NCBI GenBank assembly: GCA_903832735.1 | Contig: CAILCO010000087.1 | Span: forward strand, 1 to 64,000 | Source of the DNA: an uncultured Sterolibacterium sp. | GTDB lineage: Bacteria > Pseudomonadota > Gammaproteobacteria > Burkholderiales > Rhodocyclaceae | Length of the DNA stretch: 64,000 nt | Direction of reading: 5' to 3' | Shown: in pieces, positions 36,341-44,835 of the stretch | How the letters are laid out: each line of letters begins with the position of its first letter | Position numbering within the stretch: the first letter of the stretch is position 1 | Translations under genes and position numbers: made by a program | Notes under the pieces: generated by a model | The model's database searches: none | Told to the model about the DNA's origin: nothing | Seen by the model: only the letters and a program-made list of their open reading frames with translations

Positions 36341-37315
36341 ATGAAACTTACGGCCATGGCAAGAATCGGCTGCGTGCTCGCGGCGCTGCTCGCGTTCGTC
36401 CCGGGGATCGCGTCGGCCCAGTCCTATCCGCTCAAGCCGATCAAACTGGTGGTGGGGTTTCCGCCAGGGCCCGGCGTCGACATCCTGGCCCGGATGATGG
36501 CGCAGAAACTCAGCAAGGCCTGGGGCCAGTCGGTATTCGTGGAGAACAAGCCGGGCGCCGATGCCATCATTGCCACCGACTTCGTTGCCAAGTCCGCGCC
36601 AGACGGTTACACGCTGTATGTCGGCGCGAGCGGCGCGATGAGCTTCAATCCGGGGCTTTATGAAAAGCTGCCCTACGACCCGGTCAGGGATTTCACCCCG
36701 GCCGTCCAGATCGCCTCCTATCCGCTGGTGATGGCGGTGCCCCCGTCGCGGCAAACGAAGAGCGTCGCCGAGTTTATCCAACTCGCCAAGGCGAAGCCGG
36801 GCAAGCTCAGCTACGCTTCGGGTTCGTCGCCCTTCCAGGTGGTCACTGAGCTGTTCAAGAAGCAGGCGGGAATCGATATCCTGCATATCCCGTACAAGGG
36901 CAGCGTGCAGGCGATACTCGCGGCGATGGCCGGCGACACCGACCTGGTGACGGTGGACCTGCCGTCGGCGCTGCCGCAACTCCGCGCCGGCAAGCTCCTG
37001 GGCCTCGCCGTATCGAGCCCGCAACGATCGATGATAGTGCCGGACCTGCAAACCATGGCAGAATCGGGGCTGCCGAATTTCAACGTCGTGCTCTGGTCCG
37101 GCATCTTCGCGCCGGCCGGAACACCGAAAGAAGTGATCGACAAGTTACACGACGCGGTGGCGCAGATACTCGTGATGGCTGACGTCAAAGCGCGCTTCGC
37201 CGAACTGGGCTATGAACCCGGCACTCTTTCGCAGGCGCAGTTCGCCGCGCTGCTCAAGGCCGATGTAGCCAAGTGGACCCGGGCTGCGCGGGAGAGCAAT
37301 ATCCACGTCGACTGA
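36341..37315 (+). CDS. Bug-family (TctC-like) periplasmic solute-binding protein 2
   Basis: A 324-residue Bug protein, clearly a tandem duplicate of the preceding one. It has its own signal peptide (GCVLAALLAFVPGIASAQS), the same YPLKPIKLVVGFPPGPG start and KPGADAIIATDFVAKSAPDGYTL, and matching IHIPYKGS-type and VDLPSALPQLRAGK segments. The binding-site loop GGAND of copy 1 is replaced by GPGVD here, so ligand preference may differ. The start is uncertain: ATG at 36341 or 36356, or GTG at 36320, all lacking strong SD; 36341 gives the usual signal-peptide length. It ends 78 bp before the AOR-like gene. Confidence 0.92.
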   Translation: MKLTAMARIGCVLAALLAFVPGIASAQSYPLKPIKLVVGFPPGPGVDILARMMAQKLSKAWGQSVFVENKPGADAIIATDFVAKSAPDGYTLYVGASGAMSFNPGLYEKLPYDPVRDFTPAVQIASYPLVMAVPPSRQTKSVAEFIQLAKAKPGKLSYASGSSPFQVVTELFKKQAGIDILHIPYKGSVQAILAAMAGDTDLVTVDLPSALPQLRAGKLLGLAVSSPQRSMIVPDLQTMAESGLPNFNVVLWSGIFAPAGTPKEVIDKLHDAVAQILVMADVKARFAELGYEPGTLSQAQFAALLKADVAKWTRAARESNIHVD

Positions 37316-37393
37316 CGCCCGCCGGCAGGTCATTGCCCGGGATCGAGTTAATGCGCACAATCCGTTATATTTTGACCTTACGCTGAGGACGAC

Positions 37394-39109
37394 ATGCGCA
37401 AATACCTGCACATCCATCTTGAGGAACGCTCTGTCGAAACAGAGGAACTGCAGGGCGAGGCAATCATCCGCACCGGTCGCCACTATATCGCCAAGACCCT
37501 CCTGGCAGGCGGGTCGGCCAGCGTCGATCCGCTGTCGCGGGAGAATCCGCTGATTTTCTCCGCGGGTCCTTTTGCCGGCAGCAATTTCTCCAACGCCAAC
37601 CGGATCAGCGTCGGCTGCAAGAGTCCCCTGACAGGCGGCATCAAGGAAGCCAATTCGGGCGGCACCTTCGGCTTTGCCCTGGGCCAGATCGAAACGGCGG
37701 GACTCACGCTGTACGGTGCCTCGGACCAATGGGTGGTCATCCGCATCACCAAAGAAGGAAGCATTTCTTTCGAAAGCGCCGAACCCTATATGGGCCTGGG
37801 CAACAACGATGCGGCGGCGCTGCTGTTCGAGCGCTATGGAGAAAAAATCAGTTTCGCCCTTTGCGGCCCGGTCGGCGAATACCTGGGTCTGGTCGCGGGC
37901 ATCGCCTTCGCCGATACCGACGGGCGGCCTTCGCGGCTCGCCGCAAGAGGCGGCGTCGGTGCCGTCATGGGCAGCAAGAAGGTCAAGGCCATCGTCGTCG
38001 ACATGCATCGGATGCCGCCATTTCATGACCGCAAAAAACTCATGGGCGCGATCCGCGAATACGGTGCCAGGCTCGGCAAGGAACCGGCGATCGATTCCTT
38101 CAAGCGCGTCGGCACCGCGGCGATGGGCGACATGCTGAACCTGATCGGCGGACTTCCGGTGAACAATTTCAGCAACGGCCAGTTGGTCAATCCGGCCAAG
38201 GAAACCTTCAAGCTGGGCGGGGACCATATCCGCGAACTCAATTTGAGTCGCGGCGGGGAACCGACGCACGCCTGCATGCCGGGCTGCCTGATCGAATGCA
38301 GCAACATCTACGTCGACCGGAATGGCAAGGAACTCGTCTCCCCGCTGGAATACGAGACTCTCGGCCTGATGGGCAGCAACTGCGGCTTGTCGGACCCGGA
38401 CGACGTGGCTTTGCTCAACGCCGTGGCCAACGACCTGGGCGTCGACACCATCGAGGTAGGGGCCATGCTCGGCGTACTGATGGAAGCCGGCGAAGCCGCA
38501 TTCGGCGATCTCGACTTCATGATGGCAGCCCTGGAGGAGATGCGCCGGGGCAGCGAACGCGGCCGCCTCCTGGCCCAGGGCACCGCACGCGTCGGCGCCC
38601 ATTACCGGGTCGCCCGGGTTCCGGTCATCAAGGGACAGGCGATCAGCGCCTACGATCCGCGCATCGTCGAGGTGACCGGAATCTCGATGATGCTGACCGC
38701 GCAAGGTGCCGATCACACCTCGGGGAACGTGCCCGCATACGATTGTGTCGGCAAGACCACCGCGGAACTGGTCGCCGTCAGCCTTGCGGCACAGACCGCC
38801 TCGGCCGCGGTCGACTCCCTGGGCCTGTGCATCTTCGGCCGCGCCGTCACCAATGTCAGCGCGGAGCTCATCGTCACCGCGCTCAATGATGCCCACGGCA
38901 CCCAGCTGGCTCCGTCCTTCATCCAGACCCTGGGCCGCGAGGCGTTATTGATGGAATGGGAATTCAACAAGGCTGCGGGATTTTCCGAGAAGGACGACGA
39001 ACTCCCGGCATTCTTCTATGCCGAGGCCCTCGCGCCGACCGGCAATACGGCGCGTCATCGAAGCGCTGAGGTCAATCGCCAACTGCAGGCCTTGCTGGCC
39101 GCTGCTTGA
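37394..39109 (+). CDS. Aldehyde:ferredoxin oxidoreductase-family (tungsten/molybdenum) enzyme
   Basis: A 571-residue AOR-superfamily protein with AOR_N (GAIIRTGR..., ARGGVGAVMGSKKVKAI) and C-terminal AOR domains. The 4Fe-4S ligands are the C294-x3-C298-x3-C302 block HACMPGCLIECSN and a distant Cys479 in DSLGLCIF. Spacing CX3CX3C differs by one residue from Pyrococcus AOR but occurs in other AOR-type proteins. AORs oxidise aldehydes to acids using a tungsto- or molybdo-bispyranopterin, cytoplasmic and oxygen-sensitive. TGAGGA precedes the ATG, and a TATATT lies 20-30 bp upstream. Gene neighbours (ThDP decarboxylase-like, dehydrogenase) fit an aldehyde intermediate. The exact substrate is unknown. 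Confidence 0.9.
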   Translation: MRKYLHIHLEERSVETEELQGEAIIRTGRHYIAKTLLAGGSASVDPLSRENPLIFSAGPFAGSNFSNANRISVGCKSPLTGGIKEANSGGTFGFALGQIETAGLTLYGASDQWVVIRITKEGSISFESAEPYMGLGNNDAAALLFERYGEKISFALCGPVGEYLGLVAGIAFADTDGRPSRLAARGGVGAVMGSKKVKAIVVDMHRMPPFHDRKKLMGAIREYGARLGKEPAIDSFKRVGTAAMGDMLNLIGGLPVNNFSNGQLVNPAKETFKLGGDHIRELNLSRGGEPTHACMPGCLIECSNIYVDRNGKELVSPLEYETLGLMGSNCGLSDPDDVALLNAVANDLGVDTIEVGAMLGVLMEAGEAAFGDLDFMMAALEEMRRGSERGRLLAQGTARVGAHYRVARVPVIKGQAISAYDPRIVEVTGISMMLTAQGADHTSGNVPAYDCVGKTTAELVAVSLAAQTASAAVDSLGLCIFGRAVTNVSAELIVTALNDAHGTQLAPSFIQTLGREALLMEWEFNKAAGFSEKDDELPAFFYAEALAPTGNTARHRSAEVNRQLQALLAAA

Positions 39110-39145
39110 AGTGATGGTTATGAAACTCCCCGAGCGTCGCGCTTC

Positions 39146-40123
39146 ATGAGCGCCAGCATACTCGTCGCCGGCTGCGGCGCCATCGGCGGCATCTACGCCG
39201 CCCACCTGGCAAAAGTGGCCAACGTGACGGCGTACGACACCAATCCCGCCCACGTTGCGGCGATCAACCGGGACGGGCTGAAGATTAGCGGCCGGACCGA
39301 AGCGCACGCCCGCATCGAGGCGCTGGGCGCCGCCGATCAGCTAGCCGGGCGCCGCTTCGATGCCCTCATCATCGCGGTCAAGTCCTTGTACACGGCTGAC
39401 CTGCTCCGCACCCTGCTGCCCAGGCTGACAGGCCGTCCGCTGATATACACGCTGCAAAACGGACAGGGCAACGTCGAACTCCTGCTCGCCGCCTGCGACT
39501 GGGACGTGGCGCAAGGCATGACCTGGGAAGCGGGGGAATACCACGGGCCCGGCCAGATCCGCCACCTGATCCATGGTTCCGTGTCCTGGATGGGTCCAGC
39601 ACGCGGATCGCTCGAAGGTGCCGAACGACTCGCCGAGTTGCTGGACCGAGCCGGACTGCCCACCCGGGCGACAGCCGATCCGCGCGGCGCGATCTGGTCG
39701 AAGTTCATCTTCAACTGCGCCATGAATCCGGTCAGCGCGCTGCTGCGCGGAATCCCGGAGGCGAAATACCAGAGCGAGGAAGTCTATGAACTGCTCAGGG
39801 ACATGGTCGCGGAGGGCCTGCGCGTGGCGCAGGGCCTGGGCATCACGCCGCTGTACCCGCCGCTGCAGATCGTCGAGGATGTCCGTGCCGGCAAGATTCC
39901 GCTGCCCCGCCATCCCGGCTCGATGGCTCAGGACATGGAGCGCGGCGCACCCATCGAAATCGACGCGCTGACCGGCTACATGATCCGCAAGGCGGCCGAG
40001 GTCGGCGTGCCCGTGCCGATGCATGAAGCGGTCTATCGCTTGATGAAAGGGCTGGAGTTCGGCACAAGGACGGTTCGCGAGCGGACCGATTTGAACAGTT
40101 CCAAGATGAGGTCCCCTACATGA
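39146..40123 (+). CDS. Ketopantoate-reductase-like (PanE/ApbA) dehydrogenase
   Basis: A 325-residue member of the 2-dehydropantoate reductase family. The NADP-binding GCGAIGG (9-15) is followed by the conserved VKSLYTADLL, the YTLQNGQGN catalytic strand and the KFIFNCAMNPVSALL catalytic-Lys helix. PanE homologues in catabolic clusters often oxidise or reduce 2-hydroxy/2-oxo acids other than pantoate. It sits 36 bp after the AOR gene and overlaps the ThDP-enzyme gene by 4 bp (ATGA), so a role in supplying or removing a 2-oxoacid is plausible. Assignment as true pantothenate synthesis is unlikely in this context. Confidence 0.85.
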   Translation: MSASILVAGCGAIGGIYAAHLAKVANVTAYDTNPAHVAAINRDGLKISGRTEAHARIEALGAADQLAGRRFDALIIAVKSLYTADLLRTLLPRLTGRPLIYTLQNGQGNVELLLAACDWDVAQGMTWEAGEYHGPGQIRHLIHGSVSWMGPARGSLEGAERLAELLDRAGLPTRATADPRGAIWSKFIFNCAMNPVSALLRGIPEAKYQSEEVYELLRDMVAEGLRVAQGLGITPLYPPLQIVEDVRAGKIPLPRHPGSMAQDMERGAPIEIDALTGYMIRKAAEVGVPVPMHEAVYRLMKGLEFGTRTVRERTDLNSSKMRSPT

Positions 40124-41850
40124 CAACATGCTCCACAGCCCATTACTTTCTCGAAGGCCTGCAGGAAATCGGCGTCGAGTACCTGTTCTGCAACCTGGGT
40201 ACCGACCACGCGCCGATCATCGAGGAAATCGCCCGCTGGAAGAGGGAGGGCCGCACGCCGCCAGAAGCGATCCTCTGCCCGCACGAGAATCTGGCCATGC
40301 ACATGGCCGCCGGTTACGCCATGTGCACCGGCCGCGCCCAGGCGGTGCTGGTGCATGTCGATGCCGGTACGGCCAACGCCGCGATGGGCATGCACAACCT
40401 CTGTCGGTCGCGGGTGCCGGTGCTGGTCATGGCCGGCAAGGCGCCCTACACCCAGCACGGCGAGCTTCTCGGGACGCGCGACACCTACGTCAATTTCCTC
40501 CAGGAACCCTACGACATGGCGAGCCTGGTGCGGCCCTACGTCAAGTGGTCCTGGGACCTTCCGGCCGGCATCGTGGTCAAGGAAGCCTTGCGGCGCGCCC
40601 ATACGATGATGCACACCGAGCCACAAGGCCCGGCCTACCTGACGATTTCGCGCGAGGTGCTGGCAGCCGAACACGCGCAGGAAAACGTCCGCTCCTACCC
40701 GGCGGAGCGCTACGGTCCCGGACAGATCAGGGGCATCGACGACGAGGCGATAGCCACGATTGCAGAGCGCCTGCTCGCGGCCAAACGGCCGATTCTGATC
40801 ACCGCCTATGCCGGCCGCAACCCGGCGACCCCGGGGCTGATCGATGACCTGGCGCGTTTTGCCGGGATCAAGGTATACGAGTCCAACCCCATCCACCTCA
40901 ACATCGCGCACGACTCGCCGTGCTTCTCGGGTTTCCTCGCCGGACGCGATCTGCACGAAGCCGATTTCGGCCTGCTGGTCGACGTCGACGTACCGTGGAT
41001 TCCCAGCCTCGCCCGCGAAAATCCGGATACCTGGTGGGCGCACATCGATGTGGACACGGTGAAGAAGGACTTCCCGATGTGGACCTTTCCCGGGCAGCTG
41101 CGCGTCCAGGGGGACAGCCGCCGGGTCCTCGAGCGTCTGCTCGAGGTCGTGCGTGCCAAGGCCGGCGCCTCCTACCGCAGCGAAGCGCAGGCGCGGCTCG
41201 GGACGCTTACCGAACGGCGCACAGCGGCCGACGCCGCGGCCGGCGTCGCGCTCAAGCCGGGCGCGCCCGGTCGCATCAACCCCGCCTATGTCGCCGCGGA
41301 ACTCTCGCGCATCATGGGCGAGGACGACATCCTGGTGCAGGAGTGCATCACCAACGTCATCCCGGTGCTCAGCCATATCCGCCGCAACAAGCCCGGGACG
41401 GTGTTCGGCAACGGCGGCGGCGGTCTCGGTTTCGGCGGCGGCGTGGCGCTGGGTGCCAAGCTCGCCCATCCCGAACGCAAGGTCTTCTACGTCACCGGCG
41501 ACGGCAGCTTCATCTTCTCGGGTCCGACCGCGCTGTTCATGGTGGCGAAACGCCAGGACCTGCCGATCTTCACCGTCGTCCTCGACAATTGCGGCTGGGG
41601 TGCGGTGAAGGGCGCGACGCAGCGCGTCTATCCCGCAGGCGCCGCGCAGACCGCCGGCGCCTATCAATCCTTCCTCGGCGCCGATACGCATTACGAGAAG
41701 ATTGCCGGGACCGTCGGCGCCTACGGCGAACGCGTCGAGGATCCGGAAGATCTGCGCGCCGCACTGGCCCGCTGTCTCGCCGCGCTCGACGAGGGCAGAT
41801 CGGCGATACTGGTGGTGCGCGTCGAACCTGTCGAAGCCATCCGGGAATAG
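40120..41850 (+). CDS. ThDP-dependent decarboxylase/synthase-like enzyme
   Basis: A 576-residue member of the acetolactate synthase / benzoylformate decarboxylase superfamily. Domain order is PYR (catalytic Glu56 in CPHENLAMHMA), a central FAD/regulatory-type domain and a C-terminal PP domain with the ThDP/Mg motif GDGSF (460-464) and N490 about 28 residues on. It lacks an obvious small regulatory subunit, so it is probably a 2-oxoacid decarboxylase or a lyase rather than a biosynthetic AHAS. It is coupled to the PanE-like gene by a 4-bp overlap. Its product could be the aldehyde used by the AOR-like enzyme. Substrate inferred only from context. Confidence 0.88.
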   Translation: MTTCSTAHYFLEGLQEIGVEYLFCNLGTDHAPIIEEIARWKREGRTPPEAILCPHENLAMHMAAGYAMCTGRAQAVLVHVDAGTANAAMGMHNLCRSRVPVLVMAGKAPYTQHGELLGTRDTYVNFLQEPYDMASLVRPYVKWSWDLPAGIVVKEALRRAHTMMHTEPQGPAYLTISREVLAAEHAQENVRSYPAERYGPGQIRGIDDEAIATIAERLLAAKRPILITAYAGRNPATPGLIDDLARFAGIKVYESNPIHLNIAHDSPCFSGFLAGRDLHEADFGLLVDVDVPWIPSLARENPDTWWAHIDVDTVKKDFPMWTFPGQLRVQGDSRRVLERLLEVVRAKAGASYRSEAQARLGTLTERRTAADAAAGVALKPGAPGRINPAYVAAELSRIMGEDDILVQECITNVIPVLSHIRRNKPGTVFGNGGGGLGFGGGVALGAKLAHPERKVFYVTGDGSFIFSGPTALFMVAKRQDLPIFTVVLDNCGWGAVKGATQRVYPAGAAQTAGAYQSFLGADTHYEKIAGTVGAYGERVEDPEDLRAALARCLAALDEGRSAILVVRVEPVEAIRE

Positions 41851-41888
41851 CCTCGCTAAGCAACGTCAACCAACAACCAAGGAACAGC

Positions 41889-42875
41889 ATGAAAAATGTC
41901 ATCGACGTGCACACCCACATGCTCAGCAACGAGTGGGTAGACCTGCTGCAGGCGCATGGCGGTCCGCGGTACAGCGTCATGCCGATAAAGACCGGGCAGC
42001 GCGTCGTGCACCTCCATGGCGCACCCTTCATGACCTTGACCGAGGGTATGTTCGACTACGACCTGAGGGTGAGAAGCATGAACCAGGCGCGAGTCGATCT
42101 CGCCGTCGTGTCGCTGACTTGTCCGAACGTCTTCTGGGGCGGAGCGGAAATCAGCACGCGTGCTGCGCGCCTGATGAACGACGACATGGCACAGGGACAA
42201 CGCGCGCATCCCGACCGCATCCGCTGGTTTGCTGCGCTGCCCTGGCAGTACCCGGAAGCTGCCGTCGCCGAACTCGAACGCGCCGTCGCCGCAGGTGCCG
42301 TGGGCGTCATGGTCCTGGGCAACATCGCCGGAAGCGAACTGACCGACCCGCTGTTCGCCCCGATCTGGCGGGAGATCGAACGCAGAGCGCTGCCGGTGTT
42401 GCTGCATCCGACAGCCCCCCCGGGTCTCTCGGAAATGAATATGGTGCCGTACAACCTGGTGGCCTCCACGGGTTTCCTGTTCGACACGACGCTGGCCGTA
42501 GTGCGCATGATCTTCGACGGCTTCTTCGACCGCTATCCCGATCTCAAACTGATCGCCTCGCATGGCGGCGGCACCTTGCCCTACATCATCGGACGGTTGG
42601 ATCAGTGCTACGACAACATGCCAGCCTGCCGCGAAAAGATTGCGCAGAAGCCGAGCGCCTACTTGAGGCGCATCTATCTCGACTCGGTCGTCTATAGCCA
42701 GGAAGCGCTGGAATTGTGCGTGACCACCGCCGGAGAAGAGAACCTCCTGTATGGTTCCGACTACCCGCACAACATCGGCGACATGGCCGGCTGCCTGGCG
42801 CGGGTCGACGCCCTGCCGGCGGCGCGTCGGGACAAGGCGCGCGGCGGCAATGCCGAGCGCATCTTCCGCCTGTGA
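41889..42875 (+). CDS. ACMSD-like amidohydrolase-superfamily enzyme
   Basis: A 328-residue amidohydrolase. Metal ligands of the ACMSD/gamma-resorcylate-decarboxylase type are present: DVHTH at the N-terminus (H8, H10), H173 in LLHPTAP, H225 in SHGGGTLPY and D291 in GSDYPH. Members decarboxylate or hydrolyse aromatic and unsaturated acids. AAGGA precedes the ATG. It stands between the ThDP enzyme and a flavin monooxygenase, so it may act on an aromatic or ring-derived acid. No cyclic-imide or lactonase motif distinguishes the exact activity. Confidence 0.87.
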   Translation: MKNVIDVHTHMLSNEWVDLLQAHGGPRYSVMPIKTGQRVVHLHGAPFMTLTEGMFDYDLRVRSMNQARVDLAVVSLTCPNVFWGGAEISTRAARLMNDDMAQGQRAHPDRIRWFAALPWQYPEAAVAELERAVAAGAVGVMVLGNIAGSELTDPLFAPIWREIERRALPVLLHPTAPPGLSEMNMVPYNLVASTGFLFDTTLAVVRMIFDGFFDRYPDLKLIASHGGGTLPYIIGRLDQCYDNMPACREKIAQKPSAYLRRIYLDSVVYSQEALELCVTTAGEENLLYGSDYPHNIGDMAGCLARVDALPAARRDKARGGNAERIFRL

Positions 42876-42918
42876 CCGGACGACTTCCGCGGCCGGCCGG
42901 CGAAAACCGGCGAAGCCG

Positions 42919-44106
42919 ATGAAAGTACTGATAGTCGGCGCGGGCATCGGCGGCTTGACTGCCGCGCTGGCCCTGCAGGAGCGCGGTTGCGATGTCCAGG
43001 TGCTGGAGCAGGCAGCCGAACTGCGCGAGGTGGGCGCCGGGCTGCAACTCAGCCCCAATGGTTTGCGGCCGCTGTATGGCCTCGGCCTGGGTGGGTCATT
43101 GCGCGCCTGCGCCAGCGAACCCGCGGGCAAAAACATCCGCCTGTGGAGCACCGGCCAGACCTGGAAGCTGTTCGATCTCGGCGCGACCTCCGTAGAGCAG
43201 TATGGCTATCCTTACTTCACGATGCACCGCGCTAAGCTGCATCAGGTGCTCGCGGATGCGCTGCGCGCCAGGAAACGGGATGCGCTGACGCTAGCCGCGA
43301 AGTGTGTGAGCTACGCGCAGACGGATGACGGCGTGGCGCTGAAGCTGGCCGATGGGCGCGAATTCCACGCTGACCTCTTGATCGGCGCGGACGGCGTGCA
43401 TTCGCGAATTCGCGAGCAGACTTTCGGAACCGATCAGCCGAAGTTTTCCGGCTGTCTTGCCTGGCGCGGCGTCATCAGTATGGACAGCCTGCCGCAACAC
43501 CTGCGCTCTACGGTCGGCACCAACTGGGTAGGACCGGGCGCCCATGTGATCCACTATCCGTTGAGCGGCGGGACGCTGATGAACTTCGTCGGAATCGTCG
43601 AGCGCGACGACTGGCAGATCGAGTCATGGACACAGAAGGGCACGCACCAGGAATGCCATGCCGACTTCGCGGGCTGGCACGACGATGTCCATGAACTGAT
43701 CCGGAACATCGAGGTGCCCTACAAGTGGGCCCTGATGGCGCGGGATCCGATGCCGCAGTGGTCATCCCGCCGGGTCACCCTGCTCGGCGACGCCTGCCAC
43801 CCGACGCTGCCGTTTCTCGCCCAGGGTGCCGTGATGGCTATCGAGGACGGCTATATCCTCGCGCGCTGTCTCGAAAAGTATGCCTCCGATCCGGCGCTGG
43901 CCCTGGAGAAATACCAGGAAGCGCGCATCGAGCGCACCACCAGCATCGTCCTGCGTTCAAGCGAAAACAGGCGGCGCTTCCACAATTCCGCGCTGGCCTC
44001 CGCCGCCGGCGCAGCCGCCTATGTCGATCGCGAGTGGACCGAGGCGAAGGTCCGGGAGCGCTACGACTGGCTGTTCCGCTACAACGTGGACGAGGTGCCG
44101 ATCTAG
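42919..44106 (+). CDS. FAD-dependent aromatic-ring monooxygenase (salicylate-hydroxylase-like)
   Basis: A 395-residue class A flavoprotein monooxygenase. It has the N-terminal GAGIGG dinucleotide loop (7-12), LLIGADGVHSRIR (DG motif) and LLGDACHPTLPFLAQG (second FAD motif, GD), then the helical C-terminus. Such enzymes use NAD(P)H and O2 to hydroxylate aromatic acids, often with decarboxylation. It therefore adds an aerobic branch to the otherwise anaerobic-looking cluster. The start at 42919 yields the canonical MKVLIVGAGIGG. The next gene, a MarR regulator, is convergent. The exact substrate cannot be inferred. Confidence 0.88.
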   Translation: MKVLIVGAGIGGLTAALALQERGCDVQVLEQAAELREVGAGLQLSPNGLRPLYGLGLGGSLRACASEPAGKNIRLWSTGQTWKLFDLGATSVEQYGYPYFTMHRAKLHQVLADALRARKRDALTLAAKCVSYAQTDDGVALKLADGREFHADLLIGADGVHSRIREQTFGTDQPKFSGCLAWRGVISMDSLPQHLRSTVGTNWVGPGAHVIHYPLSGGTLMNFVGIVERDDWQIESWTQKGTHQECHADFAGWHDDVHELIRNIEVPYKWALMARDPMPQWSSRRVTLLGDACHPTLPFLAQGAVMAIEDGYILARCLEKYASDPALALEKYQEARIERTTSIVLRSSENRRRFHNSALASAAGAAAYVDREWTEAKVRERYDWLFRYNVDEVPI

Positions 44107-44155
44107 GAAACCACTGCGAACCATGGTGCGCAACCGGACATCCGTCAGAAGCGCA

Positions 44156-44674
44156 TCATTTTTTGGCAGCGCGCCGCGTACCGATTCTCGCCGAAGGGGT
44201 GCCGCCGGTCATGATCTCCTGCGGTGAAATAACCGCGTCGTGGCCCTGCAGAAATTCCTCAAGCAGATCCAAAAGAAGTTTCTGCTTGTCCTTCGGCAGT
44301 CCGCCCAGGACGACATCCCGCGCCTGCTTCGTCGCTGGCGCTATCTCGGCGAGCAGGCGCTGACCGGCCTTCGACAGTCTGAGGCGCATGCGCCGCCGGT
44401 CATTCTCGTTCACCGCGCGCTCTATCAGTCCGCGCTCGGAGAGCAGCCGGATGACCAAGCCGACGGTCGAGCGGTCCTGCCCGATCAACCGGCCCAGCGC
44501 GATCTGATCCACGTCGGGGAAGTCGTGCAGCGCGCAAAGCGCGCCGTACTGGGAGGGCGTCATGGCGAAGTCCCGGCAGAGCTTGACGAAGATCGCCGCC
44601 GACACCTGACTGCAACGCTTGAGCAGGAAGCCGGGGCGCCTGAAAACGTCGCCCAGTACCCCTTTATCGTTCAT
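44156..44674 (-). CDS. MarR-family transcriptional regulator
   Basis: A 172-residue MarR-type winged-helix protein. The recognition region TPSQYGALCALHDFPDVDQIALGRLIGQDRSTVGLVIRLLSERGLIERA is typical, followed by the wing NENDRRRMRLRLSKAGQRLL. MarR proteins often sense phenolic or aromatic acids and repress catabolic genes. The position at the end of the cluster, convergent to the monooxygenase gene, suggests it controls this cluster, although its own promoter faces ribBX. ATG at 44674 has a GGAG 9 nt upstream, while the ATG at 44689 does not. The tail carries a basic GTRRAAKK. Confidence 0.9.
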   Translation of the reverse strand: MNDKGVLGDVFRRPGFLLKRCSQVSAAIFVKLCRDFAMTPSQYGALCALHDFPDVDQIALGRLIGQDRSTVGLVIRLLSERGLIERAVNENDRRRMRLRLSKAGQRLLAEIAPATKQARDVVLGGLPKDKQKLLLDLLEEFLQGHDAVISPQEIMTGGTPSARIGTRRAAKK

Positions 44675-44835
44675 TCCGCGAGGCTCCATTTCGCGTTCCG
44701 CGACTCAGGCCGCGAAACAATCAGCCGATCACCGACAGACGTCTGACGATGGCACGGGCCAGTCTATCATGCCGTCGCAGGCGGAGAGTCCGGAAGGATT
44801 ACAATGTCGCTCTTTCTTCCACAATACTGCCACTC
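44675..44835. promoter_or_regulatory. Divergent promoter region between the MarR gene and ribBX
   Basis: A 161-bp gap between divergent genes, so both promoters should be here. No FMN riboswitch (RFN element) core was recognised before ribBX. A short TTACAAT-like -10 candidate (GGATTACAATGTC, about 44795-44807) lies 30-40 bp upstream of the ribBX ATG. A clear MarR operator was not found. Confidence 0.4.

Noticed and set aside
44675-44835. FMN riboswitch before ribBX
   Set aside because: The RFN element consensus (about 140 nt, with AGGG and CCGGCGGT-type blocks) was not seen.
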